The position numbers and the translations under genes are program-made. Below, piece by piece: positions 23,501 through 34,575 of a stretch of 64,000 nt of DNA. Every line of letters starts with the position of its first letter. The first letter of the stretch is position 1. The notes under the pieces were generated by a model that did not search any database, was not told where the DNA came from, and was given only the letters and a program-made list of their open reading frames with translations. The DNA comes from Chondrilla cf. caribensis. Taxonomy: Eukaryota > Porifera > Demospongiae > Chondrillida > Chondrillidae. The stretch covers positions 2,947,501 through 3,011,500 of the forward strand of contig OZ026556.1 in NCBI GenBank assembly GCA_964020155.1, given 5' to 3'.

Positions 23501-26500
23501 AGCCTTATAAGCATCATTGATTTGAGACAACTAAAGGTAAGAATGGTATGTAAGTACGCCTATTATACAGTAGAGTATATGTACACATGGCATAATTTAT
23601 ATTGTTGTGTCATATAATGTATGATAAATTACAATACCAAAGGAATAATCTTGGTAAACACTTAAAGCACATTAACTGTATGTGTACAATTGTTTGCGGA
23701 TTATGTATAATTCAAAAATGCATCTTCCATGTGCTACAGTTTTTGCAAGTTGAAATTACTACCTGGGTATCTTGCACAGTGTTTAGATTGTGTTACAACA
23801 AATCTGTGACACTCACATCAACATTTCCCAGGGTACTTATTCTGTTTCTCAGGCTTTGCAGTTCAGACTCAAATTCTTGGTGAACGTATGTGAAATCATC
23901 AATTGAATAGCCAGCCAAGGATTCCATGCAGTCTCCAAATTGGCTGAGCTTCTGAGATAACTATAAACATTGGTTGAAAATGTTTACAATTGATGATATT
24001 GTTCACTATTGCAACACACACACAAATATGCACATACATACATATGTACCTCTGGAAGAAGATTCTCGAGCCGATTGACTTCCATTTCTGTTTGTGCACG
24101 AGTCTCATCATCTCTTGCACATATATTCCGAAGTGAATTTACACACAGTCTCAAACTGAAAGATATATAGATAGATCCATAAAAAAAGTTTTAGAGTAGT
24201 CAAGGGACCTATGTTACCTGTCAACACTGGCAACAGAACTACCAAGGAACTCAGCCAGCTTTTTTTCAGTTCGCATCAGATTGCTAGCATGCTGACGATA
24301 CTTACTCATGACAAATAACCTGAAATATGTGTACAAAGTAGTGCAGTCAAAGACCACATATACAGTATGTCCCGAGTTTATCCCCCGTTGTCCTATACTC
24401 AATCACTAACCAAAAGGCACGAAGTCCTTTCAGTTGTCTTCTCTGCAAGGTAGCCAAGCCATTTGGAGTACTGCCCAAAATTCTTTTCAAAGGTTCCACA
24501 ACCTGAGAATAGTAACACAAGTAAATGAATTAATGCCAACTACATGGTTAATATTCTGCAGATGTTCACGGAACACTCACAGAGCCCAAGTGAGGGAGGC
24601 TGAGGAGCAAATCGGCTGGATAAGGGATATAGGTGAGACACAGACAAGAACATGAGTGATTGGCAATGTTTGTAGGTACTGTATATACATCAGTTAGACC
24701 GTACCTGCTTTTTCAACACAAAGTAAACTTGGATACGATTTTGAATCCAGCTTGTTGTTCAGTTGAATTACATACACAACTGGATCACTCTGCACAATAC
24801 AACATAGAGATACCTTGATATAATAAAGAATGACAATAACCCATGTTGTAGTCTTTGTTACCCCACCTCTCCTAGCTGGTGGTCGGAAAGGAGGCTCATA
24901 TCAACATTAGTAGTAGAAGATGGAATTGCAAGCCATTTAGCTTTTTCACTGAACAGTACAAATTTCTCTGGTGGAACACAGAACTGCTCTGAAACATAGT
25001 CAGTGAATTCAGAGGTCCTATGGGACAGAGACAAGATCAATACCAATTAGTCCTACACTGAACACTGAAACCTGGCCCTAAATAAAAAAGTTAAAGAATG
25101 TCAGTTGGGTACTGTTGAGTAGAATAATGTGCAGAATGCCAGATATTCGGATGGACAGCTTCAATTGTCATAATATATACGGATTATGTACATACGTACA
25201 TCTATGTATTTGTACAAATAATGTTAATTGTAAAATATCCTACCATGAAATCACATCTTCTTAAGTATCCTAAACTATACAGTCTGTAGTTCATATTATA
25301 CCAGTTTGAACAGGTGTACATGCAAACCTTGTGAAACGAGAGAGATTTACTCTCTGAACATCTCCAAATACAGCATCTATCAATTCAACGTTATTCTTAG
25401 TCAGTTCTTCGACTCGAGAGAAGAATTCCTCAAATGACAAACGTTCTTCAGGATGTACTTTAAGCAGTTCCTTCAGTAGTGTAGTAACTTGGACACAAAA
25501 GTCTCTGTAAAATAGTACCAGGAACACACTGTCGACACCTACAAGTTATATATTTTGAGGCTTGTACATTGAAATACCGTGGAAGGCGATCTTGGACTTC
25601 TTGAGGGAATTCATTAACATATCTGATCTTCTCGCCAACTTTCTTGGGTCGTACAAAGGCTATTGCATCCTTCTTCTTCTCCAAGATTGGCACTATCTGG
25701 TTCAAGTGCTACAATAAAAGTAAACAATAAAATTTAAACACGAATGCCTTAAATAATAACATATCCATGTGTGACTCACAGCAAAGAATCCACAGTGTCC
25801 TACTAAACACTTGTACAACAAAGCTCCGATACTCCAAAGGTCTACTTTCTCATCATAGGGCTACAACAGTAAGTATAAAGAACCAATACAACAATTTCAA
25901 ACATGTGTACTGGTGTACACGGAAATATGTATACTCAGTTTGGTATACTGGTACCGTATAGTAGAATCTCACTAGTAGGAACTCGCTCAAGAGAAAATTC
26001 CTCTTATGAAGAAGTTTACCAAAGGTTCTTACCATACCTATACCAAAATGACGCCTCCTGTTATTATGAAATCTGATAAGAGGAATATTTCAGCTGTTCC
26101 TTTGAGATTTCTACTAATGAGACTTCAGTCAAAATTACTGTACATGAACTCTTCACTCACCGTTTTGCCATGAGTTATCACACACCTGAGTGCCTCTGGT
26201 GCCTACAACAATAGATGTACAACCTTGAATGGGCCATAATACAGTGGAACCTCTCTATTACAAACCTCTGAATTGCAGAAACCTCTATAATAAGGACACC
26301 ATTATATGTCCCAGTGTAGTACTGTAGTGTACTAAGTGACCTCTGAATTGAGGACACCTCTGTAATATGGACTAAAATCAAGGTCCCACGGTGTCCTTAA
26401 TAGAGAGGTTCCCCTGTATACATGTCTATTTTATCCACACACTTGCACATACGTATGCACATCAAAACAAAACTGTCAACTTTAAACTCACTGGAATAGA

Positions 26501-26735
26501 TAAATGCGGGGGCTGTATATACTTAGATATGTGCATATCAATGTTAATTAATATGTGCAATACATACCATAAAAACTGGTGTCCCGGCTAAAGAATACAT
26601 CATGTCAAGATTCACATCTTTGGTACTTTCTTCCTTGAAAAACCTTGCAAAGCCAAAGTCTGCAATTTTGAACTACAGTGAAGAAACCTGGCTGATTTAC
26701 TACAGTACATCATATGTACAGACAAATATAAACAA

Positions 26736-26796
<61 letters not shown>

Positions 26797-28354
26797 ACAC
26801 ACACCACACACACATCACTTTCCCTTCAATCTGTACTACAATACAGTATATTAAGGTACACACACATACCTGCATCTTCCCACTTAGTGGATCAGTCTTT
26901 ATCAGGATATTCTGTGGCTTGAGATCTCTGTGAACTACATGTCTTTCTCTGAGGACTCTCATTCCATCAGCTGGGAGGAGATGTGGTTTGCAATGACCAG
27001 TTTCAAAGTAACATACAGCTAACCTACCCATTTCAGACAGAAAAAGTTTGGTTTCTGAACAATTGAATGGTGTTTTTTGAATTCGTGCATCCAAATCACC
27101 ATCACAAAGCTCCATGAACAGTATAAGGTCACCACCATAATCCTAAGATATTCAAAGAACACAGTTTAATGTAATGTTCCCTCACTCACATAACAAACCA
27201 ACTCACAATATCCTTGTACAGCCGTACAACATGTTTGCAGTCAGACAAAGCGTGCAAAATCTTAATTTCTCTTTGCATATTCTGACAGACCTTGGGATCT
27301 TGAAGGTGTTCCTTTCGAATGTACTTTACTGCGATATCAGCACTTCCTTTGTTTCCCTAGTTGAGAGAGAGAGAGAGAGGATATAGTCCCCATACACATC
27401 ACCACACAATAAATACAACACATGTATTCAGAGTAGTGGTAGCATCAATCATTATTCAAATCAAGGAACAATGATGTACAGAATAAACCAAAACCAAAGC
27501 CTAGGACACAGGGTTAAAAGCAACTGACAAATAATGTCATTCATGCCGTCCCTGGCAAGGAGGGGGCGAAAAAATATCCCCACTGGCGAACTTGATGCGT
27601 CATTTTGGTGGACAGCAGTTCGCAAATTACGGGTAGGGTTCCTTAATTTGTTGCCACCAATCGTCGTTACAGGCTAACATACTCTAGCATTTTCCGCCCC
27701 AAATGGTCACATTTCTTGTCATCATATTCATTACTAGTCCATGGGCCCTACAATATCCCACTATCTCTTACAGCATGTGATCCACTACACAAAGGTATAC
27801 CATATTCAGTATGTATAAATCTATAATTACATCTATATATTATCAGTTCTTGTATGGATTCGCCACATGAAAGGAGTAAGACGCATAATTAACTTGTAGA
27901 TGGATATGTACCTTGAAATCGGACCTGACCCAAAGCAGAACGTAACATAACCATATACGATACAAATGTACGTTTGTATTAAGTAAGTTTGGAGCATCTA
28001 TGGTATGACGGAAACAAGAGAGAATGGGGAGGACAGTACTAGTCACGTCGGTTAGCCCTTTACCTTAGTCCATCCCAAATATACTTTTCCATAAGAGCCT
28101 TCGCCGATTTTACGCGAAACAGCCCAGGTGAAATCTCCTAAAGTGAAAAGGTCCGACTTCGTAAATTCGGAGCATCTAGGGTGTTCCTTCGCCATGACTT
28201 TCGTCTTGAAATGTATTGCTCGTGATCCAATTACGTCATATCCTAACTCACTACGTAAAGGGTTTGTAACCGGGATTCGTGCTAATTTTAGTAACAAAGG
28301 GACGAAGGCGTCGAACTCCTCGTATGTGGGTATTATATTGAATATTACTATCAT
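20529..28354 (-). CDS. ULK/ATG1-like protein kinase fused to FIP200/ATG11-like ULD, coiled coil and claw domain
   Basis: 26 exons, phases continuous, 976 residues (923 if the ATG at 28195 is used): 28064-28354, 27207-27356, 27028-27142, 26870-26970, 26568-26672, 26161-26202, 25780-25860, 25578-25708, 25328-25504, 24867-25017, 24705-24789, 24581-24615, 24411-24502, 24218-24319, 24050-24155, 23817-23960, 23439-23530, 23214-23358, 23071-23149, 22926-23005, 22208-22338, 21813-21994, 21035-21086, 20830-20967, 20662-20729, 20529-20584. Kinase (about 75-395): IGEGSYGKVYLG, AVKYI (K108), REIKIL (E127), VVHRDLKPQN (D201), KIADFGFAR (D224), MAPEAL; the ADFGFAR form is ULK/ATG1-like, and all catalytic residues are present. 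Residues 398-470 resemble the ubiquitin-like fold after IKK/TBK1 kinases or at the FIP200 N-terminus. 500-770 is helical. The end (884-976: KISSDYNPGDLVLF, RIFLDKDSL, PFIVCKVM, KFYIEV) aligns with the FIP200/ATG11 claw. Probable autophagy-initiation kinase; function is inference. Confidence 0.82.
22040..22165. repeat. Minisatellite in an intron of the kinase-claw gene
   Basis: About two and a half imperfect copies of a roughly 55-base unit containing ttactgtaatgtaccaactg, between exons 21 and 22 of the gene on the minus strand. Confidence 0.6.
26242..26416. mobile_element. 175-bp MITE with TA target duplication
   Basis: Inverted termini cagtggaacctctctatta and its near complement at the right end (taatagagaggttcccctg), flanked by TA on each side. 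No coding capacity. The pattern is of a non-autonomous Tc1/mariner- or pogo-type element. It sits in intron 5 of the kinase-claw gene; fragments of similar sequence lie near 22680-22760. Confidence 0.7.
26738..26815. repeat. (CA)n microsatellite, intronic
   Basis: About 26 uninterrupted CA units followed by broken ones, in the intron between kinase exons 4 and 5. Confidence 0.9.
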
Positions 28355-29569
28355 GGTCTAGTATAATAACGGTATATCTTGCAACAATAAGAATCATTCC
28401 CTAAACCGATCTCAGTGAAACATTCTTAATTCCTAGCTAACCTCACTCTATGGAGTACTTTACATTGGAGTGTAACGTCATTAAAATGGCTACCGTATTA
28501 TACTCGTCTGTATCGTTTGTTGTATTACAGATATACAATACTGTATTTCGTTTACAGTAAGCGATATTCTGAAGTGTTTCTTACATATTTGTCATAGCTA
28601 AGGCTTTAATATTGTAATATCAGTGTAAGTTACAGTAACTGTGTATTTAATTTCCAATTTCGAACTTTCCTTTAATTATTACTATCTACACTAATCCGTA
28701 GAAATGGCCCTTACAAGGGTTATCCATCCGTATGCTCCTTCTAGACCTCAAAATTCGCAGAATACGGATAAATCCGTAGACCTGGCCACACTGAGTTTTA
28801 GGGAGTAGCTACACGTAGCTATGTAGCTACTCCCTATAAATATGCTCTACATATACACTGAGTCTAGATAGTTATAATATGGGTAATTGGACCCTGATGA
28901 ACCTAAGAATTAGAAGAAATGACTTATCGTTGTGTTATCTGTTGATATTTAATTATATACAAATATTCAATAATAACTATTATAGTATTTCCACAATTTC
29001 TTTGTAGCTAATTGCATCATTATGTGGAGGAAGCATCACATTATAAAAAAATATGTTCAATATACCTGTCCTAAACAGTTAGTATTGTGTTATAATTATG
29101 TGGGTGGTTAATGTGCACTGTATACAGTTGTAAGCTCACCATGCATTAAAGGCTGCCTCAGGTTGGTTATCATAACGTGTACATACCACAAATGAAACAT
29201 GAGAACAATTGCTATAGTTACTACAGCCAGTACTAGTAGCCCAGAACTTCTCAAATGAAGTTACCATTTGTAAAGTCGGTATCCATAATTCCAGCCATAA
29301 ACAATTGAATAAAAAGGTGACGTTTTGGCTTATTATACGGTAACCTTCATCAGAGCATGTTCTGATGAAGGATACAACACTGAACAACAGCCAACCATGA
29401 TCATCCCTTCACGAAGTTACAATTTGTTCATTTGAGTATGCATGGGAATTCAAAATAATAATTAAGGTGATTGTCTTGTTGTATATTATAGGATGTACGA
29501 ATAGGATGCAAGTATAATTTTATTCCTATAAAACTGTTTCAGAATCTTTTGCAATGTTCAGTTTATATG
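28355..29569. other. Intergenic upstream of the kinase-claw gene
   Basis: No exon seen. Two hairpins stand out: 28799-28836 (gggagtagctac arms) and 29344-29371 (ccttcatcaga/tctgatgaagg). The latter is followed outward by a CGTTTTGG motif, so it resembles the 34078-34123 hairpin and may be the end of the same repeat family. Confidence 0.5.
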
Positions 29570-30720
29570 AGAGAGCCATGAGTGACAGTTTATTTCTCTC
29601 TTGTGATACTTCCCCGTCTGCATGGTGCTGAGTTTCTATGGGTTTCTGTCAAATCTGGTTGTTTTCATCCTTTTCTTACTCTTGGTTGTTTTTACCGTCC
29701 ACCTGCTTCTCCTTAACAATCTGTCTATGATGTGACACTATTGAATCTATGGTGTTGACCAAGAAACATTTAATTGTCTGTGGTGACTTCAATATCAACA
29801 TGTCTGGCCTGACCAAACCTCACTCAAAAACATTTTAAAATTTCATAGCATCTCATTCTCTCATCCAACCTATCTCTCTCCCAACTCACTACTCCAACTC
29901 TTCAGGCTCCATCTTAGATCTATTCATCACCACACTCGACATGCCCATTTCAAATTCCCATGTTCTAGACTCCTCTTTCACTGATCATCTACTCATCCTT
30001 CTTCATCTTTACTGTACAGTACCCACCCCTAGCCCATGCACCCTGCATGCATGGTCACCCGTCCCTCATTTAAAACCTTCTAAAAATCTGCTTTTGACAA
30101 TGACTTTTCTTCTGAATGTTCCCTGGTCAGTCATAGATGTCTTTGATGACCTAGATGTAGAAGTTTTTAACATCATGTTCACTGATATGTTAGACTATCA
30201 TGCTCCGATAAAAACCGTTAGAGTGAAATAACATGCAACTCTATGGATAACCAAGGCAATTTGAAAAGAGGTGGACAGATGTGATAGACTTTTCCACTTC
30301 TAGCTATAACCAAAATCCAACTACTGCTTCTAGAGACATTTCAGAGCTCAGAGAAACCGGGTCGTCTGGCTGCAATGCAAAGACAAGATTGAATACCTCC
30401 ACTCGTGTTGCTAATTCTTGTTCTTCATTCAGTTTCCCATGCTCTGGAGTCCCTCAAGGCTCGATTCCTGGTCCAACTCTCTTCTCTGCATTCATCAATA
30501 ATCTTCCTTCTATCCTTCCATCAAACTCTTTCATCACTCTTTCAAAATCAATCTCAATTATTATAGTGACAGTCTTCCCACTCTTGAATCTTCGCTTCAG
30601 TTTTCCCTCAACTTGGCAAACTTACGGCTGGAAAGGAATGGGCTATAGCTGAACTTGTCTAACACCAAGAGCATGCTGATACACTCGAATGGGAAGTCAA
30701 GCAGTGCATTAAATGTGATG
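29570..30720 (+). pseudogene. Degenerate LINE retrotransposon (endonuclease and reverse transcriptase remnants)
   Basis: Frameshifted but readable pieces in order: a CFYRPPASP-like motif near 29690, CGDFNI near 29785, and SILDLFITT with SSFTDHLLIL near 29910-30000, all from the apurinic-type endonuclease. Then CSGVPQGSIPGPTLFSAFIN near 30440-30500 is a reverse transcriptase core motif. Many stops and frame breaks make it inactive. The arrangement fits a CR1/L2/RTE-type element; the clade is not resolved. Confidence 0.8.
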
Positions 30721-30834
30721 ATTAATGAATATATGATGTTAACTATTATAACTAACTAATATAACTATTATATTATTATGATCATTATTATTATTGTGAG
30801 TATTGCTTATTATTTCTCTGGTATAAGGTAGAAT

Positions 30835-31704
30835 AGGGTAATTTCGAGAAAACTTCAAGTAATTGCTCTCTTGCGTTAAGGGATATGAAAGTAATTGGCC
30901 ATGAGCTATATAGCAGAAAAGCTGTATTAAGCTTGTGTCCTTAAGTCCCAGAAGATTACACGCCAGTACCTATTTATTTCATGGCATGGTACCCCATTTT
31001 CTCTGCCAGGACGGAACATGTCATTTCCGGGTAATTTCGGAATTCTGCGTAAAATGGCTGTATCCAGCTGTTCGGAAGGGATGGAAAGGCAAGTTTTAAA
31101 AGGTTTAAAGCTGCCTGTAATTTGCCTTGGGCCATTTAGGCATTTTAGTGGGATTAAAATGGAATTTAAATTATGGCGCGCTTGATAAGAAAGTAAGCGT
31201 GAGGTCATTATGATACGGGGCGGGGGGGGGGGGGGGGGGGTGCTGGTGGCTGAGAAGACTGAGTGGAGGGCTAGAAGTGATCTTGCCCAGGATCAAATCC
31301 AGAAAACCAAGATTTTTTCCCTGCACCCCCCTGCTGACACAAGGGACAAGAAATGAAGTAGCCACCAAACTTTGATTAACTTTGATTAATAGACAGATAG
31401 ACTAATAATTAAACTATGTAAGTGTGATTATTGTACTTTGTGATTTCGTGGGCCCCTTGAAAAGTAGCCTCAGGCTAAAGGGGTCCCCAGGTAAAAAATA
31501 AGATGCCAATACCAATACCAATACCAATACGATTGTTACGGCGTTCACAAAAATGGAAGAATTTCAACTCTACAGCTGTTTATAAGCGACTTAAGGTATC
31601 AAAACGATCGCAAAGTGTTAGCATAGAGGGAAAAAACAAACTGCTCATTTATCAGACACAGCTGGAGTTGTTTCCCTTTAAAGTGAGATTTCCGAAATTA
31701 CCCT
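30835..31704. repeat. Possible DNA element with agggtaatttcg inverted ends
   Basis: agggtaatttcg at 30835-30846 is matched by its complement at 31693-31704, and a further gggtaatttcgg lies inside at 31029-31040. A G tract of about 19 bases (31217-31241) and a (ccaata)4 repeat (31506-31529) lie inside. No transposase frame found; the boundaries are tentative. Confidence 0.4.
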
Positions 31705-32120
31705 AATCTAGGCCTACCTTTAATAATTTTATTGATTGATCAGACATATACAGCGGCTATTACTAGAGTATTTGTCGGGGATGACTTGTCTGCCTACAAA
31801 CTGGGTAAGGCAAATGTATTAAATTTAAATATATCGTTACTGATTTGAGATCATCCCTTGGTGTTATTCGCTGCGTTCCTTCGGTGCGTACGCATACCGA
31901 CAAGCCCGAAGAAGACGCGGTGGAGTTTAAAGAGTCGCTTGCGCAATTGACAGAATAGCTTCGGTAACTGTAGTTTGCACGCTCGAAGGACCATTCTCTA
32001 GTATCTGTGACCGAGGACTTGCCATCTTGCACAATTTGTGGGAGGGTAATACTAAGGTGTTACTTTTGAAGTGTTAGAGATTGAGCGAGGGCAGCGCTTT
32101 GCCCTTTGTGTTGCATGAAC

Positions 32121-32146
32121 CATAGATAGATTTTCCTCGATCTATG
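32121..32146. repeat. Short palindrome flanked by a 7-base direct repeat
   Basis: catagatagattttcctcgatctatg lies between two copies of catgaac (32114-32120 and 32147-32153), as expected of a small insertion with target duplication. The ends match the CATAGA palindrome family. Confidence 0.55.
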
Positions 32147-32328
32147 CATGAACGGAGTCTTGGTTCTGGGAAAACTTATGGCAACTACAACGCTTCCTAC
32201 CGGGAACAGTTGTGGTCGGGAAAGGATATCGCGTGACAGTTCTAACTATACCCTTGCAGCCTCATTAGTAGCCCACTGAAACCTGAACCGTTATTATTCG
32301 GGCTAGACCGTCTCACGCACTCTACATT

Positions 32329-33174
32329 ATGGCAAGGTTGGCGGTTGCCTTTCGACGTACTTTGAGTTTCTCTGCTAGAAAGTTCAGTAAACAGACTGAA
32401 CACGAAGACTTGTTTTACCTTCAGTTTAATGAGTGGAAATCAAGAACGATGAGAACCTTATCCGAAAACAGATTTCAGTCAATAAATCAAAGAAAGGACT
32501 GGAGCGTTGTCCCAGAGGACTTTTTCAAAGCAAGCCTACGTGGAAGATATTTAGTCGAACACCGGGGGCACAGTCTGATGAAGGAGCCACGCGACCTCGC
32601 CATTTACCAGCGTTTATTGTGGGACGTGAAACCAGCTAATATTATCGAGATGGGTACATACGTGGGAGGAAGTGCGTTGTGGATGTCAGACATGCTGAAG
32701 ATGATGGAAATCGATTCTACCATTTATACAGTTGATTACAGATCATACGTTTCTGATGAAATCAAGAAATTATGTTCTCCAAATGTTCATTTCTGGTGGG
32801 GAGATGCCTATGAAATAGAGAAGGTATTTTCAAATGAGTTTATGCAATCTCTAAAACACCCACTGGTTGTGATTGAAGACTGTCACGTGAACACCCTTGG
32901 TATGTTGGAATTTTTTCACAAGTTTATGCAAAGTGGAGATTACTTCATAGTTGAAGACACCTGCCCTCACATTCCTAGTTTAGCGTTACGTCCGGGTGTG
33001 GAAGACCTTGAGTCATTGGATGATTTGGAACCAGGGACAACACGCAAATTAGACATATTGAAGAAATTCCTTATCAATCATGCTGACCAATATTGTGTCG
33101 ATGCCTTCTTCACTGATATGTTTGGATATAATGCCTCTTGGAACTGGCATGGGTACATCAAAAGAATGGTTTGA
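32329..33174 (+). CDS. Intronless CmcI-type (cephalosporin hydroxylase family) SAM-dependent methyltransferase
   Basis: 281 residues in one exon. Core LLWDVKPANIIEMGTYVGGS is the SAM-binding first strand and glycine loop; TVDYRS, HFWWGDAYE, LVVIEDCHVN and YFIVEDTCPH follow as in the CmcI/TylF-like family, whose members are O-methyltransferases or unassigned in bacteria. The C-terminus is AFFTDMFGYNASWNWHGYIKRM. The Arg/Ser-rich, acid-free N-terminus (MARLAVAFRRTLSFSARKFSK) looks like a mitochondrial targeting peptide. AATAAA at 33231 is a likely poly(A) signal. Homology to a mostly bacterial family and lack of introns suggest old lateral acquisition, now with eukaryotic signals. Substrate unknown. 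A truncated tandem copy follows. Confidence 0.8.
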   Translation: MARLAVAFRRTLSFSARKFSKQTEHEDLFYLQFNEWKSRTMRTLSENRFQSINQRKDWSVVPEDFFKASLRGRYLVEHRGHSLMKEPRDLAIYQRLLWDVKPANIIEMGTYVGGSALWMSDMLKMMEIDSTIYTVDYRSYVSDEIKKLCSPNVHFWWGDAYEIEKVFSNEFMQSLKHPLVVIEDCHVNTLGMLEFFHKFMQSGDYFIVEDTCPHIPSLALRPGVEDLESLDDLEPGTTRKLDILKKFLINHADQYCVDAFFTDMFGYNASWNWHGYIKRMV

Positions 33175-33625
33175 TAATATGGACACTTCATTATTACTAA
33201 AGTAGTATTTATCGGGAGCTTAAGTAATTCAATAAAGTGGTTTGTAATGTTAGGAGAATATGGATTTATACCTTATTAATCTTCTCCATTCTATATTATA
33301 CTGTGTCTCCTGATATGATTTATATATTATTAATTATTAATGACAATGTGGTGAGGCTGCGCTACATTAGTGTAAACCTGTATAAGGTGCTAGTGATCTT
33401 TCACATATATAGCTACATTATAATGCTCCTCATTATGTTGGAAATATGTCATGTTTTAATTTGTCATGCACAATGTGGTGCACATTGGTGGACCGTAGTC
33501 TCGTGTAGCCCAGACCCCCTGTCGCTTCCAATTTGAGAACTGCAAGGAAGGGCCTGGTCTCATCAGGAACCTTCCTGTACCACGTACAGAGGGTGCACAA
33601 ATTGTGCCCCATCAGATCGCAGTGA

Positions 33626-33811
33626 ATGCCAATGAATATTGATGCGGCATCTTTAGATGATTTTGAACCATGGGGAACATACAAGTTAGACATATTGAAG
33701 AATTTCCTTGTTGATCATGCTGACCAATATTGTGTAGATGCCTTCTTCACCGATATGTTTGGATATAATGCCACTTGGAACTGGCATGGGTACATCAAAA
33801 GAATGGTTTGA
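33626..33811 (+). pseudogene. Truncated tandem copy of the CmcI-type methyltransferase (C-terminal 50-odd residues)
   Basis: Reads LDDFEPWGTYKLDILKNFLV then AFFTDMFGYNATWNWHGYIK, nearly identical to the end of the intact gene, and its 3' flank (to about 33960, with AATAAA at 33868) also matches. The SAM-binding part is missing. A relic of a segmental duplication of roughly 0.62 kb. Confidence 0.88.
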
Positions 33812-34077
33812 TTTTGTGGACACTTGATTATTACTAAAGTAATATTTATCAGGAACTTATGTAATTCAATAAAGTGTTTTGTAATGTTAAGAAAATATGG
33901 ATTTATATCACATTAATCACCTTCATTCTATATTATGTGCCTCCATAAGCGAGGTTGTTTGCATTTCTGTGTATGCCCTAGTTATTGATAAATGTCAATT
34001 AGTTAATGCTACATGTTCAAAAGGAGTTCACAGACACTACTGATCTAAAATACATTTCAAATGAATTTGTTATGAAG

Positions 34078-34123
34078 GTCTTCATCAGTTACAATATTGT
34101 ACTGTATTGTAACTGATGAAGAC
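34078..34123. repeat. Hairpin with 19-bp arms within an inserted segment
   Basis: gtcttcatcagttacaata (34078-34096) and its complement (34105-34123), followed by ggggtcgaaacgt. The ctgatgaag...cgaaacgt layout also occurs, reversed, at about 29315-29371, which suggests a dispersed repeat family. Confidence 0.7.
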
Positions 34124-34314
34124 TTTGGGGTCGAAACGTATTACATTTCAACCATTTCAATCCACTACGTGATCGCTCAAGAATTACTACTACTATTATT
34201 ACTACGCTGTAGCAATCATGAGCCTCTACCAGATTATCAATAAATTAAGTTATTGCATGTTGCACTAGTGTTGGGATAAGGTTGAGTGAGCCTGACCACC
34301 CAAAATGTGCTTGC

Positions 34315-34575
34315 TACGGCCCTGATGTGTAGTGATGCTTTGCTACGTTAATGGTGTGAACCTACATTAGGTGCTAGTGATCTTTCACATAGCTACGTTA
34401 TACTCCTCAGTAAGTTGAAGGTCATTTGATTTGTCATGCACATGTGTACATTGGTGGACCATAATCTTGTATAGCCCAGACTCATACTCGCCTCAAATTT
34501 GAAATTACGAGAAAGGGACTGGCCTCATCAGGAACCTTTCTGTACCATGGATGGCACACGAATTCTTGTGCTCTA
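34315..34575. repeat. Second copy of the methyltransferase downstream flank
   Basis: Matches 33350-33610 at about 80 percent by eye (shared gtgctagtgatctttcacat, cattggtggacc and cctcatcaggaacc). Together with 33626-33960 it forms the second duplication unit, split by an insertion at about 33960-34310. Confidence 0.75.

Noticed and set aside
26612..27115. A continuous open frame across kinase exons 3 and 4
   Set aside because: It reads through a 57-base GT-AG intron; the spliced form restores the kinase alignment (FLSEMADGMRVL).
30281..30652. A host gene in the 29.9-30.7 kb open frames
   Set aside because: Content is endonuclease and reverse transcriptase motifs with frame breaks, so LINE debris.
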